Below are positions 1 to 14,936 of a stretch of DNA of 64,000 nucleotides, piece after piece; position 1 is the stretch's first letter, and the number at the start of each line of letters is the position of its first letter. Source of the stretch: Hofstenia miamia (taxonomy: Eukaryota; Xenacoelomorpha; Acoela); assembly GCA_004352715.1 (NCBI GenBank), contig SCFE01000110.1:1110190-1174189 (forward strand), written 5' to 3'. The notes beneath the pieces were generated by a model. It saw only the letters and a program-made list of their open reading frames with translations, searched no databases and was not told where the DNA came from. The position numbers were made by a program, and so were the translations under genes.

Positions 1-1189
1 TTTTTCAATAGGACATCCTTCATTTAGCATTCTTGCTCATTAAAATTGCAACTGCCATCTGCAAAACGATCAACTGGCAGTAATACTACTCTCTAGTGAT
101 TATTACAGCAATGATAATAATCAAAACATTAAAGATGGGGCTGAGGGACATTCTGTCGACATGACGTTCTTCAGTTACGTATGTAATTGGCTTGGTTGTC
201 TTACCTACAAATTATAGCTTGAGATTGGAAACAATATGAAGAAAGTTCAAAAATGCACTCCAGCTCGACATTTACTCAGTAAATGCAAGCAAATTGCAAA
301 AAATATCCAAGTGAGTAAAAAAATCAGCTTCATTAGGAGGAAACACTACTGATCGTGACCTTGCCGTAACACCAGAAATAGTGACTGAGTTATATCGATG
401 GGGGAAGGAATGTCATTGAAAAAATATGCGTACTGCTGGTTTGCATACGACAGGAAACCAATTATATGCAATTTTTCAAAAGCCAGTTTCGCAAGAGTTC
501 CCTGCTTCCTGAATTGAATCGAATTATCATATAGTAACAACAATGTTAGAGCCTAAGGAAAAAATGATGGTTCTGAGAGTCAAGAACTGATATTCAAGAT
601 AAGAGGTTTTTGATATTAATGAAAAAAGTAACACGTTAGAATGACGAAACGAAGGACACAGGCTGTTTAGCTTTGCGACAGCAAGATAATCTTATTAAAA
701 AACGGATGATAAAGTCAAAGGATTTAGATTATTCCCAACAACAGTAAACTTTGATCCAAATGTTTTTAGTGCAGCCAGAAAAACGGACTTCTTTTTATAT
801 TTACAACCGCTTTATCAACATTTTGCCCACTCCAAGCACAGCCACCGTGGAGCGACTTTTGACTCGAGCAGAATTAGCAAACTCTCAAAATGTATATAGA
901 TACAATTTTCATGCGATAAACATTGAATTTAGTAAAATCAATGGTCCAATAGATAAGTAAATGTATATCAAATAAAATGAACAATGAAGGATTGTATAAA
1001 AGTCAAAGCATAGATTACCAGTACTAAGAGATATTTCTTCTTTATTGGGACCTATGACACTTGCATGCAAGACCATTGCTTCACTTTCAAAACTCAGTGA
1101 TTCATTAGAAGAGATTGTCTAAAATCGAGACATTATTGAACGCATAAACGGAATTTAATGACTACATTCAATACAAATAAAAAATATTG

Positions 1190-1229
<40 letters not shown>

Positions 1230-1829
1230 TAATAGACATAATAGGATCACATAAAAATCAAACCAATATGTTTCAGTTAGCGTTAGGGGTTTGCAATATA
1301 TTTTTTGAACATATGATTATTTTCATATGACCATGTCAATATGACTAAAATCACTGGTATATAGTATAAGTGATTTTTGTTCAAAATATTTAAAAATTTA
1401 GATGGTCATTATATTTGTCTTTGAGTTATAATTGAAAATATAAAAAAGTCAATGAAAGCGAGTAAAAAATTTAAGATGAGAATCTGAAAAAATTGCAAAT
1501 TTTTTAACATTTGTGTAAATATTTATTCTGATATTGAAAAATCTCATTAATAAAAAAATTTTTAAAAGATAGCATTCAATTTCTTTTATCATTAAATTGG
1601 TTAAACAATTTAGTGAAAATTTATTCACATGCACGATAACAATGTTGGAGGTTGCTAAGTCATAGAAGTGTGGGTATGCATTATGAGAATTTTGTTTTTA
1701 ATCAATTTATACATGTTGCAAACCCAAAAATCAAGCTTAATGCTTCTCAATTTAGATAAGAGTCACTTAAAGTATACATCAACGTACGAATAGAAACATT
1801 TATTTTTAAAAATATATTAATAAACATAC
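1..1829. other. No recognisable gene; left edge of window
   Basis: No coding exon could be supported here. Short ORFs such as 751-960 (+) lack convincing family similarity. A (TA)n run occupies 1194-1227. The rest of the GAIN domain, the GPS and the seven-helix exons of aGPCR-1 would be expected downstream on the minus strand, but I found none before position 1, so they should lie left of the window. Confidence 0.5.
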
Positions 1830-1952
1830 CCTTAATGCTACTTCTGAAATTGTGTTTGGAATTTCATCTATAGCAGCGAACTTATTTGTAGATTCTTCCC
1901 AAGTCTCTTCGCTTTCCTTATCTACCAGTGAATTAATTACAACGAGTATTTT
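1830..1952 (-). CDS. aGPCR-1 exon: GAIN subdomain A, second helical exon
   Basis: This 123-nt exon is phase 0 at both ends (41 codons). The acceptor is ..taatttag and the donor is gtatgt. The translation starts KILVVINSLVDKESEETWEE, matching the family pattern 'ILEVINxLVDxxxxxSW' found in GAIN helices of adhesion GPCRs. It is the last exon of the gene inside the window. Confidence 0.75.
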
Positions 1953-4900
1953 CTAAATTACTACGGTTGAACATACACTCACCCGAATATCGTATTGCTG
2001 TGACTGAAGTTATTGAAAAGATTGACAATTTTTGATAAAAGACCTTTTCATAACTAATGTTAATTTATTTTTTAATTTTTCAGCTCATGGCAACAACAAA
2101 GAACGTTGAGTGTTTCTTGATGTGTGCAAAGGTATCCCAAGCCCATTGAAGCGTGCCATGCACAGAAGTAAGATGCGGCGGACTCGATGAGACAGAAGAA
2201 AGTAAAAGGGGAGACTTTCCTCTATCACGTGGAGCTTTCAGATTGATCATACCTTTAATAGTTTTTGAACTATAAGCTTTTAAGAATTTTTTACAATTAT
2301 GCAAAATTTCAAAAATCCCCAGGCAGTTTAAATTGAATTTCCTACTTTTGCTTCACTATAACTTAATTAGATGCAAATATTCTGTAAGCATGATTTTTGC
2401 ATAATTTTTGTTTTGCTTGAACGTCTTCTTGCATTACTCACAATGGAGTTATTTGCTTTTGATTTTGCTGTGCTTGTGATATGTATGGATATAACTCAAA
2501 CAAAATTGTAGGTGGTTCTTTGCTTAGGTATTGTAATGCAATCTTTGATTCAACCCTGATTATATCATGCTTTTCTCAAGAAAAATGAATTTTTTTACTC
2601 TTTGCTCCTGTTAAAAATCATATTTTGTAATTTTTATTTGAAATTAACAAAATTTTTCTTACATGAAGTATTTGTGTATCATTATCATTCTTTTGTTGGT
2701 TTGTAAAGTCGAATTTTATACATTTCCGTAAAAATTTCGAGATCCGCCCATGACCGCTGGATTAGAAAAAATTACCGTAAAAACAGCAACTTACTTTGGT
2801 TTCTTCAATTGTAAAGGTCTCTGTGTGGTTTGAAATATCATTGATGATGTCAATTGTTTTTTCAATGTCCCCAGTGGTGTAGCCAGTTGTGTTCTTAATC
2901 ACTGCCGTGATAGTACTCAGTTTATCAATGGTCGCTGACACATTATCCGCCTAAATGTTAATTAACCATAAATGTTTACACTTCTATTATATATTTATCA
3001 AAATTACTTTAATAATAATAGATAAGATAAGCAGGGTTCTCTACATGAGGCCAATACAAGTTTGTTTTTTTCAATTAATTTTTACCACTTTCTTATTATA
3101 TTTTCATAGTAAGAAATCGCAATTTGAAACATTTCTGATTTTGTAGACATTTAGACGTAAATATTGAAATTGAATTGCCCGTGAAATCGAAGATATTAAT
3201 AAATGCATGTTTTGAATATTAAAATCAATAGGTAATTAATAAAAAATTATTGGAAAATAATAATTTTGAGGAGGCTCCATATACAAATCCCTGATTATCT
3301 TAACTACTAATAATGCAAAATAATAGCTAAACATTTAAGAAGTTCAATCACTTCGATTGCGTCGTAAGTTCAGTTATTATTTAAACATTCGATATATAAC
3401 TCAATTTTTGCAATGCCTAATACTTTCTTTCTGACTCACTATAATAATACAATTTGAAAATAGCATCCAGTTGTATTGATAAGCCGTTGTGATATTAATA
3501 TGAAAAAAATATTTTTTTTAATATAGTATATCTTTGTTTTTTGCACAATAAAATCAGGTTTATGATATTGCCTATATATTTTGGAGAAATTCGCATTATA
3601 GAAGTTTAATAACTTTATTTGAGTTTTTAAAATTCATATGAATTCTTAATGATTTAAGTAAATTACTTTTTCAAATGATCCCCATTCTTTTGACACACAT
3701 TGACTATGATTTGAAGCCTTCCAAACAGATTTTTTCTGGTTTTCTTCGTACACACATTGGCGGGTTACATTACCTAAAGTAAATTGTGTGAATATTCAAT
3801 TATTTTTAACAAACTTGATAGTTATTCATTGCTTGCAGTGATTAAGATTAAATAGATTGTATTAGAGATGAACACCACGTTCGTGGTTTTCCACAATTTA
3901 GAATAATGAGAAACGACTAAAATCTTTAGCTAAAACATTAATTCTTTTGATTTGGTAGCTGCAGATTTGTGTGAAGCTTGAAAAACTCATATTTTGCAAA
4001 CCCCCCCCCCNNNNNNNNNNNNNNNNNNNNNNNNNNNNNNNNNNNNNNNNNNNNNNNNNNNNNNNNNNNNNNNNNNNNNNNNNNNNNNNNNNNNNNNNNN
4101 NNNNNNNNNNNNNNNCCCCCCCCCCCTATTCTCAAAATTTAAAAACAACATGGAAATAATTTTGGCCTTATGGGGTACACTTAATAACCCAATATTATTA
4201 AAAGATCGTCTAAGCCTATGCATTTTCCAAAAGTTGATTAGTAAATGGCTATACAGTTCTAAAGTAGATTTTAGTAGATGCAGAATCATAATAAAGCATA
4301 CTTGTATTATTTAATTTGCAAAATATGAGCTATGCATGCCTTCACATGTTGTAGACTATGCTACTGAGTCCGACCAATGTTCCTAGAGTTATATGTCTCC
4401 AAATTATTTCATCTTTGTAAAAGAAGTCTGTAGATGCAAATAGTACAAAAACCTTTATTTTCTATGTTTTGTAAAATTGTCATGTTTGAAGCCGTAAACA
4501 TTAGTGGCGCTAGAGTGGTCACGGACTATGTCATACATACAATTTGCGATATTACAAGCAGAAAAGCGCTGAGTAATTGAAACAAAGAATAACTATTCTG
4601 TATTTTAAATTAAGGCTGAATTTGACACTTCAAATATCATATAGTTGTTTGGCCTTTTCAATCAACAGGCTTCTTATGAGAAAATGACAATTCGTATCCC
4701 AGAAATTCATGAAAGGAATTGGGTGTGTAGTGGGAGATGATAATCTCGTTTGAAAAAATAGGCAAAGCATATTTCTGTCCTCTACTAATATAAAATCATT
4801 ATTTATTCATAAAAAACTCTAAAAAAATGTTACTTAATGATGTCCTACATGATTGCAAAGAGATTATTCAAAGATTTTCAAAGCAATTTTTTGTTATACT

Positions 4901-7900
4901 GATTTTTTTAAATATAGATGTAAAAATTCTTGGGGATGGACATTTTAATATCTACATTGACATGCAATTGTTTTATATGCTAAATTTTCATAGTAAGTAT
5001 TCAAATTGTACAATATTTACCAATGAGCTTACAATTTATATTAAAAACTGTGGAGGTTATGAATATTCAAACTCTTTCTATCCAAGATAGTACAAATTTA
5101 TAAATAAAATTATGTATCCAAGCAATCAAATTATAGCTTGCCGTATATTAGAAAATATTTCTATCTGTTTTAGAAAGAGACAAAGGTAAGAATATGTGAT
5201 TGTACATTATAAAAGTACATAAAATGATAAAACATGTGGCATAAGGTTGCGTTGAGAAACATAAACTATGAGTGATTTGCACTACAAAAATATGAATTTT
5301 TCCAGAAAATTTATTTGAATTTAAACACGATTTGATCTAAAATAATTATAATCACTTTCAAGAATAAATGCATGAGAGTGGTGAGATTTTCATTAAAATA
5401 TTGTGGTAATGCGTTTTTTTAATGATTTCATGACTTTTTCTCTATTGTCACCGTCATGATTGATAAAATCCTGAGATAGATGTAGTAAATACCAAAAACA
5501 GGTTAAGGTAAAATATATTTGGGCAGTTTTTCAAACGTCATTTTTGAATTTTTAATTAAAATGAGAAAAAATATTCAAGTGGAAGGAGTTACTGTAGCCA
5601 TTTCAAATTATACTGATGTTTTAACAGAGCTTATCCCGTTTGCGGACCGAAATTATTGGTCTGGATGGATTCTTTCGCGAGACCTAAAATTTCCACAAGA
5701 AAAAAAATTCTGCACATTTTGCATTCACTTGCCAATTCAACCGTACAATTTAGCTAAACAAAAAAAATTGATGGACTCAAAGATTTTTGAAACTTGTTTA
5801 CTCTACAGGCAAAATTGTCTAATGTCTTTTACATAAACTTAGATAAAATTTAGCTTGCCTTCGATTGATAAATTTTTTTTACTTTGCGTGTTTTTGTTGC
5901 TAAGAGATTGAAAAAATTCCGTTTCTCATTTTTTACTGGAACTATATATTAACATCATCTCAATAACTCTTAAAATTCAAGAACATATTAAAAATTCTAA
6001 AAATATTATAAAAATATACCTGTAGCATTGATGCAAGCTTGCATGCTGTAGGTAAAAGCTTCTATTGCCTCCCACATATATTTTCCATCAAAGTTCTTTT
6101 CACAATCTAGATATATCAGAATATGTTTCAATTTTTTTGTAGAAGAGCTATTTTTTATGCATAGCACCATTGTGAGAGGTACGTTTCATTATAAAGCAAA
6201 CCTTCAAACAAACACACTAGAATTACTTTAAAATTTGATTTTTGTAGTTTGCTTTAGCAAAATATGCCGAAGAAAATCTAACAAAGATAACTATAAATTT
6301 TTAAAATTGATAACAGTTAGAGATAAACAACGACTGGAAATTAATCATGTGTAAATTAAGAAGTAATTTACAAACGTATGTGAAAAAACTCCGAAATGAA
6401 GAAAAACTCAAAAACATTTTTGCAAATAGAATGTAAAGTACATGGTAGGCATATAAATGATTTTACATGAAGTTAAATATGCAGAATAATATTTATGTTC
6501 CTGGAAGCTGGATAAAAACGTAAGTTAAAAATTTGACTATACAGGTATAAATATTTCTATTCCAAATATGTATTGCTTAAGCATAACAGGTGTTAACATT
6601 ACGTGTTTATTTTGTTCAAAATAATAAGTAAACATGGGTTTGAATACTTGATCTTTTTTGCGAAATTTATTGCAATTAATGTCACAATCACCAATTCACT
6701 TTATTAGGCAATAATTGACTACTTAGTAAAAAATGTAGATTAAAATTAAGCTAACTGATTTCTGTTTGTGGAGGTTAAGAAACTATATAAAATTAGGAAA
6801 AGTGTAATTACTAAAAAGAATGCTTTAATAATCAAATTTCTCAATGTATTAATAATTGAAATTTAAATGATTTAATCAAAGATATTGTTTTAAATTTAAC
6901 TGTTAGAAACTTATTGATTAGTACTGTTCCCACTACAAATTTAAGAGTCAAAAGTGAAAAAAATATTTTGAAACTATACCTATTTCATATAATGGTTTGA
7001 ACAGTTAGTTTGTAAAATTAAACTTGAAAGTTTAAATATCTTCAAAAAATGGCATATTCCGCTACGGAATATGGTTGATAATTTTTTTGAAAAAATATTA
7101 ATTTAATCAAAAAAATGATGACAATATTATCTAAATAACCAAATAAAGTAAATTTCCGATTAAAAATATTTTGGCAAATGCAAGAGCATTTCCTGTTGGA
7201 TAACCTAATACAATACAAATACCACATGAAGGCATAGTTACCAGGCAACGAAGTAATATGCATTGGTGTCTTCATACTGCGAGTTGTGGTGGCATTGTCT
7301 TTGGCATGACAATAAAAATATGGCTGAGAGTTTTTTTCTGTTGCAGTAAACTTTATGCATTTTCTTTTTTCAGATAGCTGACTATCAATGGTTGAAAATT
7401 TCTAAAATAAAATGCATTTTCTTATGACTCTCCAAAAGAATAGTCTGTAGTTTAAAGATCCTTCCACTTGCAATTCAAATTATCAACTTATGAAAATAAT
7501 TGGGGTAATTTTAGGCAAAATTTAAAAAAATCTAAGCAGCTAACTACTCTTGCTTACAAAATGAGGTGGATGTCTAGTGAAGATATTTGAATTGCGAATT
7601 ATAGCAAATATCATTCGGAATGTCTTTAGATGGATTGGCTCTATTTATAAATATACTTCAAATTGAGTTCTTCGCAAGGGAGTAAGCAAGATTTTTTCAC
7701 AACAAGGGGGCATCGTTGTGACGGGTCGAAGCAGAGCTTTTAGAAATATCTGAAATTATAAGCAAAACAAACAATAAAATTGCATTCCACTCTCTAGTTT
7801 TTAAAATTTTTCAGAAATATTGTTATTAGGCAATGAAAATAAGTTATTAAAAGGTAGAGGGGCTGCAATTCCAACCATTATGTCATTCTTTGCGTACGCC

Positions 7901-10900
7901 ATGTTTCCATGCATATTACAAAAATAACAAACATAATTTGCAGCTCAAGTTTCCGTTAGTCTTAAATACATATTTGAATAATTAGTGAGATTATTAATTA
8001 AATAATATACACAAATTTCGAAAAAACAAATTATAAAAGAACGAAAAACCAGCCAATATTCATTATTATTAAATTATTAATCTAATATATTTGGAATTTA
8101 AAATGTTTACTTGTTGTTCTTCTTTAATTTCAAGTGTAAATTCCACAATTGCAATTTCCGATTTTACAGTACAGCAAATCTCAACAGTTGTGGAGAACTT
8201 AATGTATATCCGAGCTCCTGTAATGTTTAATTCCTTTTCGTAGTTCCAGGAAACATACATTTTAATTGATGATTCTTTTCTAACAAGGATTAGAACTTTG
8301 AGATCATCAAGGGTTTTACCTCCCTTATCCTTCAATTTTATTAATTCCGTTCCTAAAAAATGGTTTTTAGTTGATAATTCAAAAAAAACTAAAAATGAAC
8401 TGCATCAAATGTCATTTTTTAAATCATAGCTGAAATGGTTAAATTATGAATAGCAAAATAAACTAATTCCAAACCTAAAGCCAGCTTTAAACTAATTTCC
8501 ACAGAAATTCTATAAATTACCGGTACTGTACTAAAAAAAAGATTTTGTAATGAATTCGCTAAAGGTCTCTGTTGATGACAACAAAATCGTGAATATTTCC
8601 ACTTAAAAAAGAATCTGCACGGGTAAATTCAATTCAAAGGTGAAAAAGTTTCTGTTTCGTATTGAACTCAAACGGAGGGTGCTCAAAAGTTGTCAAAACA
8701 GATCACATCTTCTTCGAAAGGACAAATTCTTGGACTGTAAATTGTAATAAAAGTCCTCAAATATATACTCTTAATTTTTGATATGATAAAATTGAGTGTT
8801 CATTGTACTATATACGAAACTATGCAAAAAACGATAACTCTGCATATGCATGCGCTAATTGTGAAACATAAAGTTGTTCGCATTTAGAATTTTTTTTACA
8901 AAAAACATATGTATCAAATTATATATTTGTATTCTGCTATAGCGGAAAAATTCTTAACATTTCACCTTCAAAGTCTTAAAGTACATAAAAAATTTTTTCA
9001 GAGCAAAAAATCAAAAAACAACAACAGTTCTATGATTTCTAATAATAATTTAACCAGGGCCTACTTAAGAGTAGGCTCTGTTAAAACATAACTTGATTAT
9101 GTTTCCAGGAGTACGATATTCTTGCAAGGCACATATCACTCAAATTATTATAATTTTCAAATAAAATCTTTTGCTAAGCTTTCGTTTAAATCTGTACCAA
9201 CTAAGTAAATAATTCATCAAATTATGATTCAATTTAATGTATAAATGGCAAGCAATTTTGCATGCATTTCAAATTTTTTTGATAGATATCAGATTTTTGC
9301 AAACAGTTTAATGCCAATTACCAAAGTTTGCAGCCTGCAAGAATAAATTTTTGAGGTACAATACATAGTTTTCAAATTGTTTATTCTTGCAATTACTGAA
9401 GATTGAATATACTGAATATATTTACACTTTTTCTGAATACCCCATGAAAATCAATGGATCTTACTGTTGTCGTTGTAGGAAGCAGTGTATTCTAGCAATG
9501 AGAATGTGTACTCAAATATTGTTTCATAGCAACCAACGTTTACATTTCGTGATTGGTCAAATACATTCATATCCCACGATAGTTTGTCAAGCTGTAATAT
9601 TGTAGCAATAAAAGTGAAATTTGTCATTTCAGGAGTGACAGTTATGACATTCTCAGAGGCAAAACCTAAATATATAAAATATGTTAGAAACTTGGAATCA
9701 AGGCTTGAAACAATATATAATTAATTATATTAACCAGTGTTATAAAGAGCTCAATTTGGGTCACTGTTTTCAGCTAAATATAGTGGTTCAAGTCGGGTCA
9801 CATATGTTAAAATTATGATTGGTTTAAGTACGGTAATGGTCGGGTCACATATTTAAGGCTATATTTGGTTGGGTCAGTTTAAGCAAATCTATTTTTAGCA
9901 AAAAACGTAAATAATAGTGATTTAAATAATATTAAATTAAATTAACATACAGCTGTGATCTGATCAAAAAAATGATGCCAATTTATATTGAAGTGGGGAT
10001 GGGGCAATAGGCAAGGAATTGTAGTAAAGCATTGAAAATCCAAAGACTATATTTCATGTTAAGCTTGCTGCAATAACAAAGGTTTTTGTTATTAGGGCAT
10101 CCATAGAATTTCATTAATTGAAATATTACATTCTAGAACGATACCATTCTGTGTGCAAAAGCCATTAAAGCAAGCGATGTTATCTCAGTTTGCTAGATTC
10201 GGAAACATTATAAATTGAAATATTTTCAATATATAAATTTGTTTTTTTTTCAAAAAATGTCTACGAAATTTCTCGCTTCTAACTGTTAATAGTACAAAAT
10301 TACTTAAAATTTCGATATTTTATTATATGAGGCTCACACGATATTTCCTCGTAGCCCGCAATATCTAAATAATTGACGTTTTTGAAGCCATCGGGAAAAC
10401 AAATAAATCTTTCTTCTATGTTGAACTGTATATCAATGTAAACAAATATTTCTGAGCTGTCGTCTGAACTAAATAAATGGATTTCAATTTTAGCAATACA
10501 ACCAAATCTAATAAATTGAAACGTAAAATGTTATGAAATTGCTTACGTGAGGATGGATTTCGTTGCTCTATACAAAGTTTTCAAGTCGAGTTCAAATTAA
10601 TTTATCTGACATCATGTATTTACATTTAGATATCAATTACGCTTTAAAGAAAAAAGGTTTTTTCATTTTTCACTATTTAAAATATATAATATATAAATTA
10701 ATACAGAATACCGCAACACAAGTACAATAGATCTTCCATTTCCACAATAAAACTAAGATATTATCTTCATGATAACTGTTCTTTTAGAGATTATAAGATT
10801 CTCTAGCACATTCTAATTGTGCATACAATTATTGCAGATATTGCAGATATTTCGCAAACCTCAACACAGTTACATATTTTGCAAAATGTTTTGTTCTGCA

Positions 10901-13900
10901 AGCGGACTGTATATATACACATTAATGAATCTCCTTATTGAATTTCACTGTTATATTTGTAAATCGACTTAAAATTAATATAAACTGATCATGCATTGAA
11001 TTTGGATTAGACACTCAAAATACATGTAGAATCTTTAATCAATAGAGCATTTAACATTTCTCATAAATCATTGCCAAAGATTCTTGAAGTCAGTGCCTAA
11101 TCAAAGCCTTAATCTACGAATGATGAAAGAACCGCGTAGTAATGCTTACAAAATTGCAAATTCCAAATATTTAAGCTAAATTATCTATACTATATAATTA
11201 GATATGAATCATATGGTATAACTAATCGCTGCAAATTTATTTCAGTTATGTGTGTGTAGAATACTCTTAACAATGCTACTAAACTTCTAACATTGTTGCT
11301 ATTTAGAAATCTACATGTATGCATTGCACGACCTGTTTAGCTGCATTATATTAATTAAATAGCTACATTATTGTTAACTGCATGATAATGCAATGTAACT
11401 AACACTAAATGTGCCTAGAATAACAAAACGGCACAGAGAATCTACACGTTTTCATAATTTGAACAAATTATATAAATGATTAAGAAAATGATAAAATTGA
11501 CTAATTTTCCATTTCGCATTAACTGTAATACTACTATTTTGGCTCAATATTGGAACAATGTTTCACTTTGGTAAAAAAATCTGTTCGATGAAGATTGATA
11601 TCATTGCTTCGTCTGGAGGATATTTTTTATAAAATCTAAGGTTAAATAATTTCATTGATTGAGTAGATTCATTTATTCTTAATGGGGTTATCCGAAAAGC
11701 ACTTGCTAAATTAGTATTTCAATAGTTTGAAGTAGTATTAAGGTAATATTGCTATGTATTAAATAGGAAATATGTCAAAACATATTTTGGGTTAGAAATT
11801 CCATTTGTTTGCAACAACTAGAAAATAATAGTTTCCGTTTTTCGACCATGAAAGGAAGAATATTTCTTATATCTATAAAACCATATCTAAATGTGATTTA
11901 ATAATGTTCTTTTTGAAAACACAAATATTTACATATTGTGTATTCGACTTTCAAAAATGACTTCATTTTCAGATGGCTTAACGTCAAAAAATTCTAGTAG
12001 ATATTCAGTTGGAAGTAGGTTTCTTTGGTCGGGAACAATTTTGAGGAGATAGGAGTATGTTTTTTTAACTAAAATATAGTGATGTAATTTTGAAAATAAA
12101 ATCATTAAGAGAAAATAATATTTATACGCTTCAAATATTTTAAATAATTTCATGGTGGTATAAGTCTGTGTTACATTTTGAAAAATTTACTAAAAAATTT
12201 TTAATACCTGTGCAAACATTTTCAGGTTGCTGATAAGTGCAGTTGCCCACACTCTTACCTAAATATATATTTATATAAATAATATAATAACTTAATAGAA
12301 TTTATGTGAAATTACGATTGCGTGTTTACTAGATATTTAAATATTCAATAAGCAAAACTAATTGATACTACATTAAATCAAATGCTAAATTTGAAAATAA
12401 AAATGTCTTAAATTATACCAGATTGGTTAATCAAAATTAATTGAAAGCAATGAATTAAAGGACCACTAGTTATAGGACATCAAAATTTCATTGAGTCGGT
12501 AGTACTTTTCTATTATATCAAAATATATAAAATAGTAATTATTTAATTAACGTTTAGCCCTATATATCTTATCAATTATATAGTTATAAATAAAAATTTT
12601 TTATACCATCACAAAAGTCTTTTACTGAATATCCAGTGCAATAACTATCACGAAAATGCATGCAGTTGTAATAATATGGATCTAAATTGAAAAAATTACT
12701 GACTTTAGTAAAACTTTGGTTAAGATTCTTCTGTAATAAACATTGTAAGATCTTATTTTTAAGCATGAAATAATTCACTTTAGATACCGTTTCCAAAAAG
12801 TATTTTTCGACAGTGTCATTGCCTATAAATTCATAAGGGGCTTCCAGTTGAAAAACCTATTGCCGCCTCAGTTTCAAAGCGAACTGACATTAAATTTAAA
12901 AATATTTCTATCGCTTAAATTTAAATAATTGTTTGCTTTGTTATATATATTTTCATTTGCCCCATGTTTATTATGGCTAATGTTACCATAATAGGTTGAT
13001 AATATACATTCAACTTCAATCAACAATTTTCAACTGAATTTCGAACAGACTATTTTCATATCCCAAAAATTATAAAATTATTTCTCGAAAAACACATAAA
13101 TCGTTCTTAGGCAGGGGGATTGATGTTTCGATGCACGATATACATGTATTATCTAGTTGAAAAATCATTGATGAAGCTGCTGCCTGAAACACCCCTTGAG
13201 TAATTAGCATCTACATGTAGATCAATCGGAAGGCCAAACAGTAACGGCTGCTGCAACTTTTAAAATTGCATCGACTATTGCAATAAATATTTTTAGACAT
13301 AGGAAAGCTACCAGAAAAACCACTGCAACTGGCATTATTTGTTAAAATACAATAGTGTTTATTAAGTTGTGTCAAAATTGCACTTTTTCGAATTATTAAC
13401 TTCGGACCCATCCAGTTAGTGGAACTTTTATGCGTAGATTACGAATTTGACATTTATTTAGTTCTGTGTGAGATAAAACCATTGACTTTTGCCTTTTTTA
13501 AATATTGAGATAATTATTTAGACTTATTTCATTGAAAATTTGGATTCACAAACGAAATAACACATTAATGTCATCATGCACTTTTATAATCGAAATAGAC
13601 TTTCAGAGAATTTTCTAAATTTTCTTTCATTACAACAGTGGCGCAATATCTCTTATTTCGGGAAATAAGCAGAAAAAGGCTTTTCTGTTCCATCTTGCAT
13701 TGTTAATTGTGAGTGGATTATTTGGCAAATTAATTTTTTCAACTTATTTCCCCATCTCCAGTGTAAAATACAAATACAAATTTACCTCATTGGCAGAAAA
13801 GGTTGTATTTATTTCGCAATTCTTTATTAAATGGATACGTGTCAATTTCAGGTAAATCAATTTGGGTATTTTCTTGTTTGTAGTATTTCCAGTTATTTTA

Positions 13901-14902
13901 TAAAGATAAATTGCATTTGTATATTAAGTAATACAGTGCATAGTTCTCGATGGTTGAGTGTTTATTTCATAAATAATCTGCAATTTTTCCTAATCAATAT
14001 TCTCGGAGTTAATTATTTTTTAAATTTCGATAAGTTGTATCATAAGGTTGAAAATCCATGTTTTTATGAGCCAACATTGTCGAATTTCTTTTGATAGCAT
14101 TATTACAAACCCTTTCATTTTTCTATTATATAGCTTCTGTAAAATGTTATATCTCTTTATATCATCTGAGATTAACGACATACTTTCAATAATGCGAGTG
14201 ATAAGTACTCTTCTTTGATTTCGTTCTCTTTTTGGTGAATAATGTGAAATTTTTGGCAGATTTGCAAAACAGTGGCAAAGAATAATTACGATAGATTTAT
14301 GGTTTGTTCAAAAATAAACTATCATTTCAGAAAAAGGAAAATTTTTTGTCATTAGCAAACAGTAAGTTATATGCAAACGAATTATACCAAATACATGTAA
14401 ATAATTAAAAAAACTGACTTCAGAATGATGAGTCACATTGCCCTTTTATTTTATCAAGTTAAATTTGCATTGCTTAAGTGTCACTGAATGTATTTGGACT
14501 GGAATGCCAATTTACCCATACGATATTTCTAAATTACTTTTAAATCTCATTTGAAAATAAATGTAGGTTTAGAAATATATATCTTTTCAAAGATTAAATG
14601 AGATGTAGTGTAACAATTTTTGAAATTTCAAAAGTGAATGGGTTTTCTAAACAAACAATAAAGTTAAAACCAGATTCATTTTCTACCCATAAAAGTTCCA
14701 AATTTGGACTGGGTCCGATTTTAAATCGTTAATCTTGACACACCTTAGTGTATATAGTTATTAATAAAATTCAAAAGGAAAAATATTGCAACTTACTTGT
14801 TGTACATTCGAGGCTGTTGACAATTGAATGAAATAACATAAAGTGAAGAATTACTAAAAAAAATTATATAATAAAAATAGCAAATTTGTCTGAATATAAA
14901 AA

Positions 14903-14936
<34 letters not shown>

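Noticed and set aside
751-960. Plus-strand ORF with TVERLL, thought of as a transposase tail
   Set aside because: No recognisable catalytic or dimerisation motif around it.
4827-5836. Open frames at 4827-5090 and 5519-5836 on the plus strand
   Set aside because: Within an aGPCR-1 intron, antisense, low-complexity composition and no splice-site pattern.
13211-13411. Short minus-strand frame with a signal-peptide-like hydrophobic stretch (MPVAVVFLVAFLCLKIF..)
   Set aside because: No donor in a phase that fits the neighbouring aGPCR-1 exons, and no downstream partner; probably chance.
14854-14907. Upstream ATG at 14905-14907 giving a hydrophobic signal-peptide-like start for aGPCR-1
   Set aside because: In that frame a TAG occurs within the poly-T acceptor region before the exon at 14853, so it is not continuous with it.
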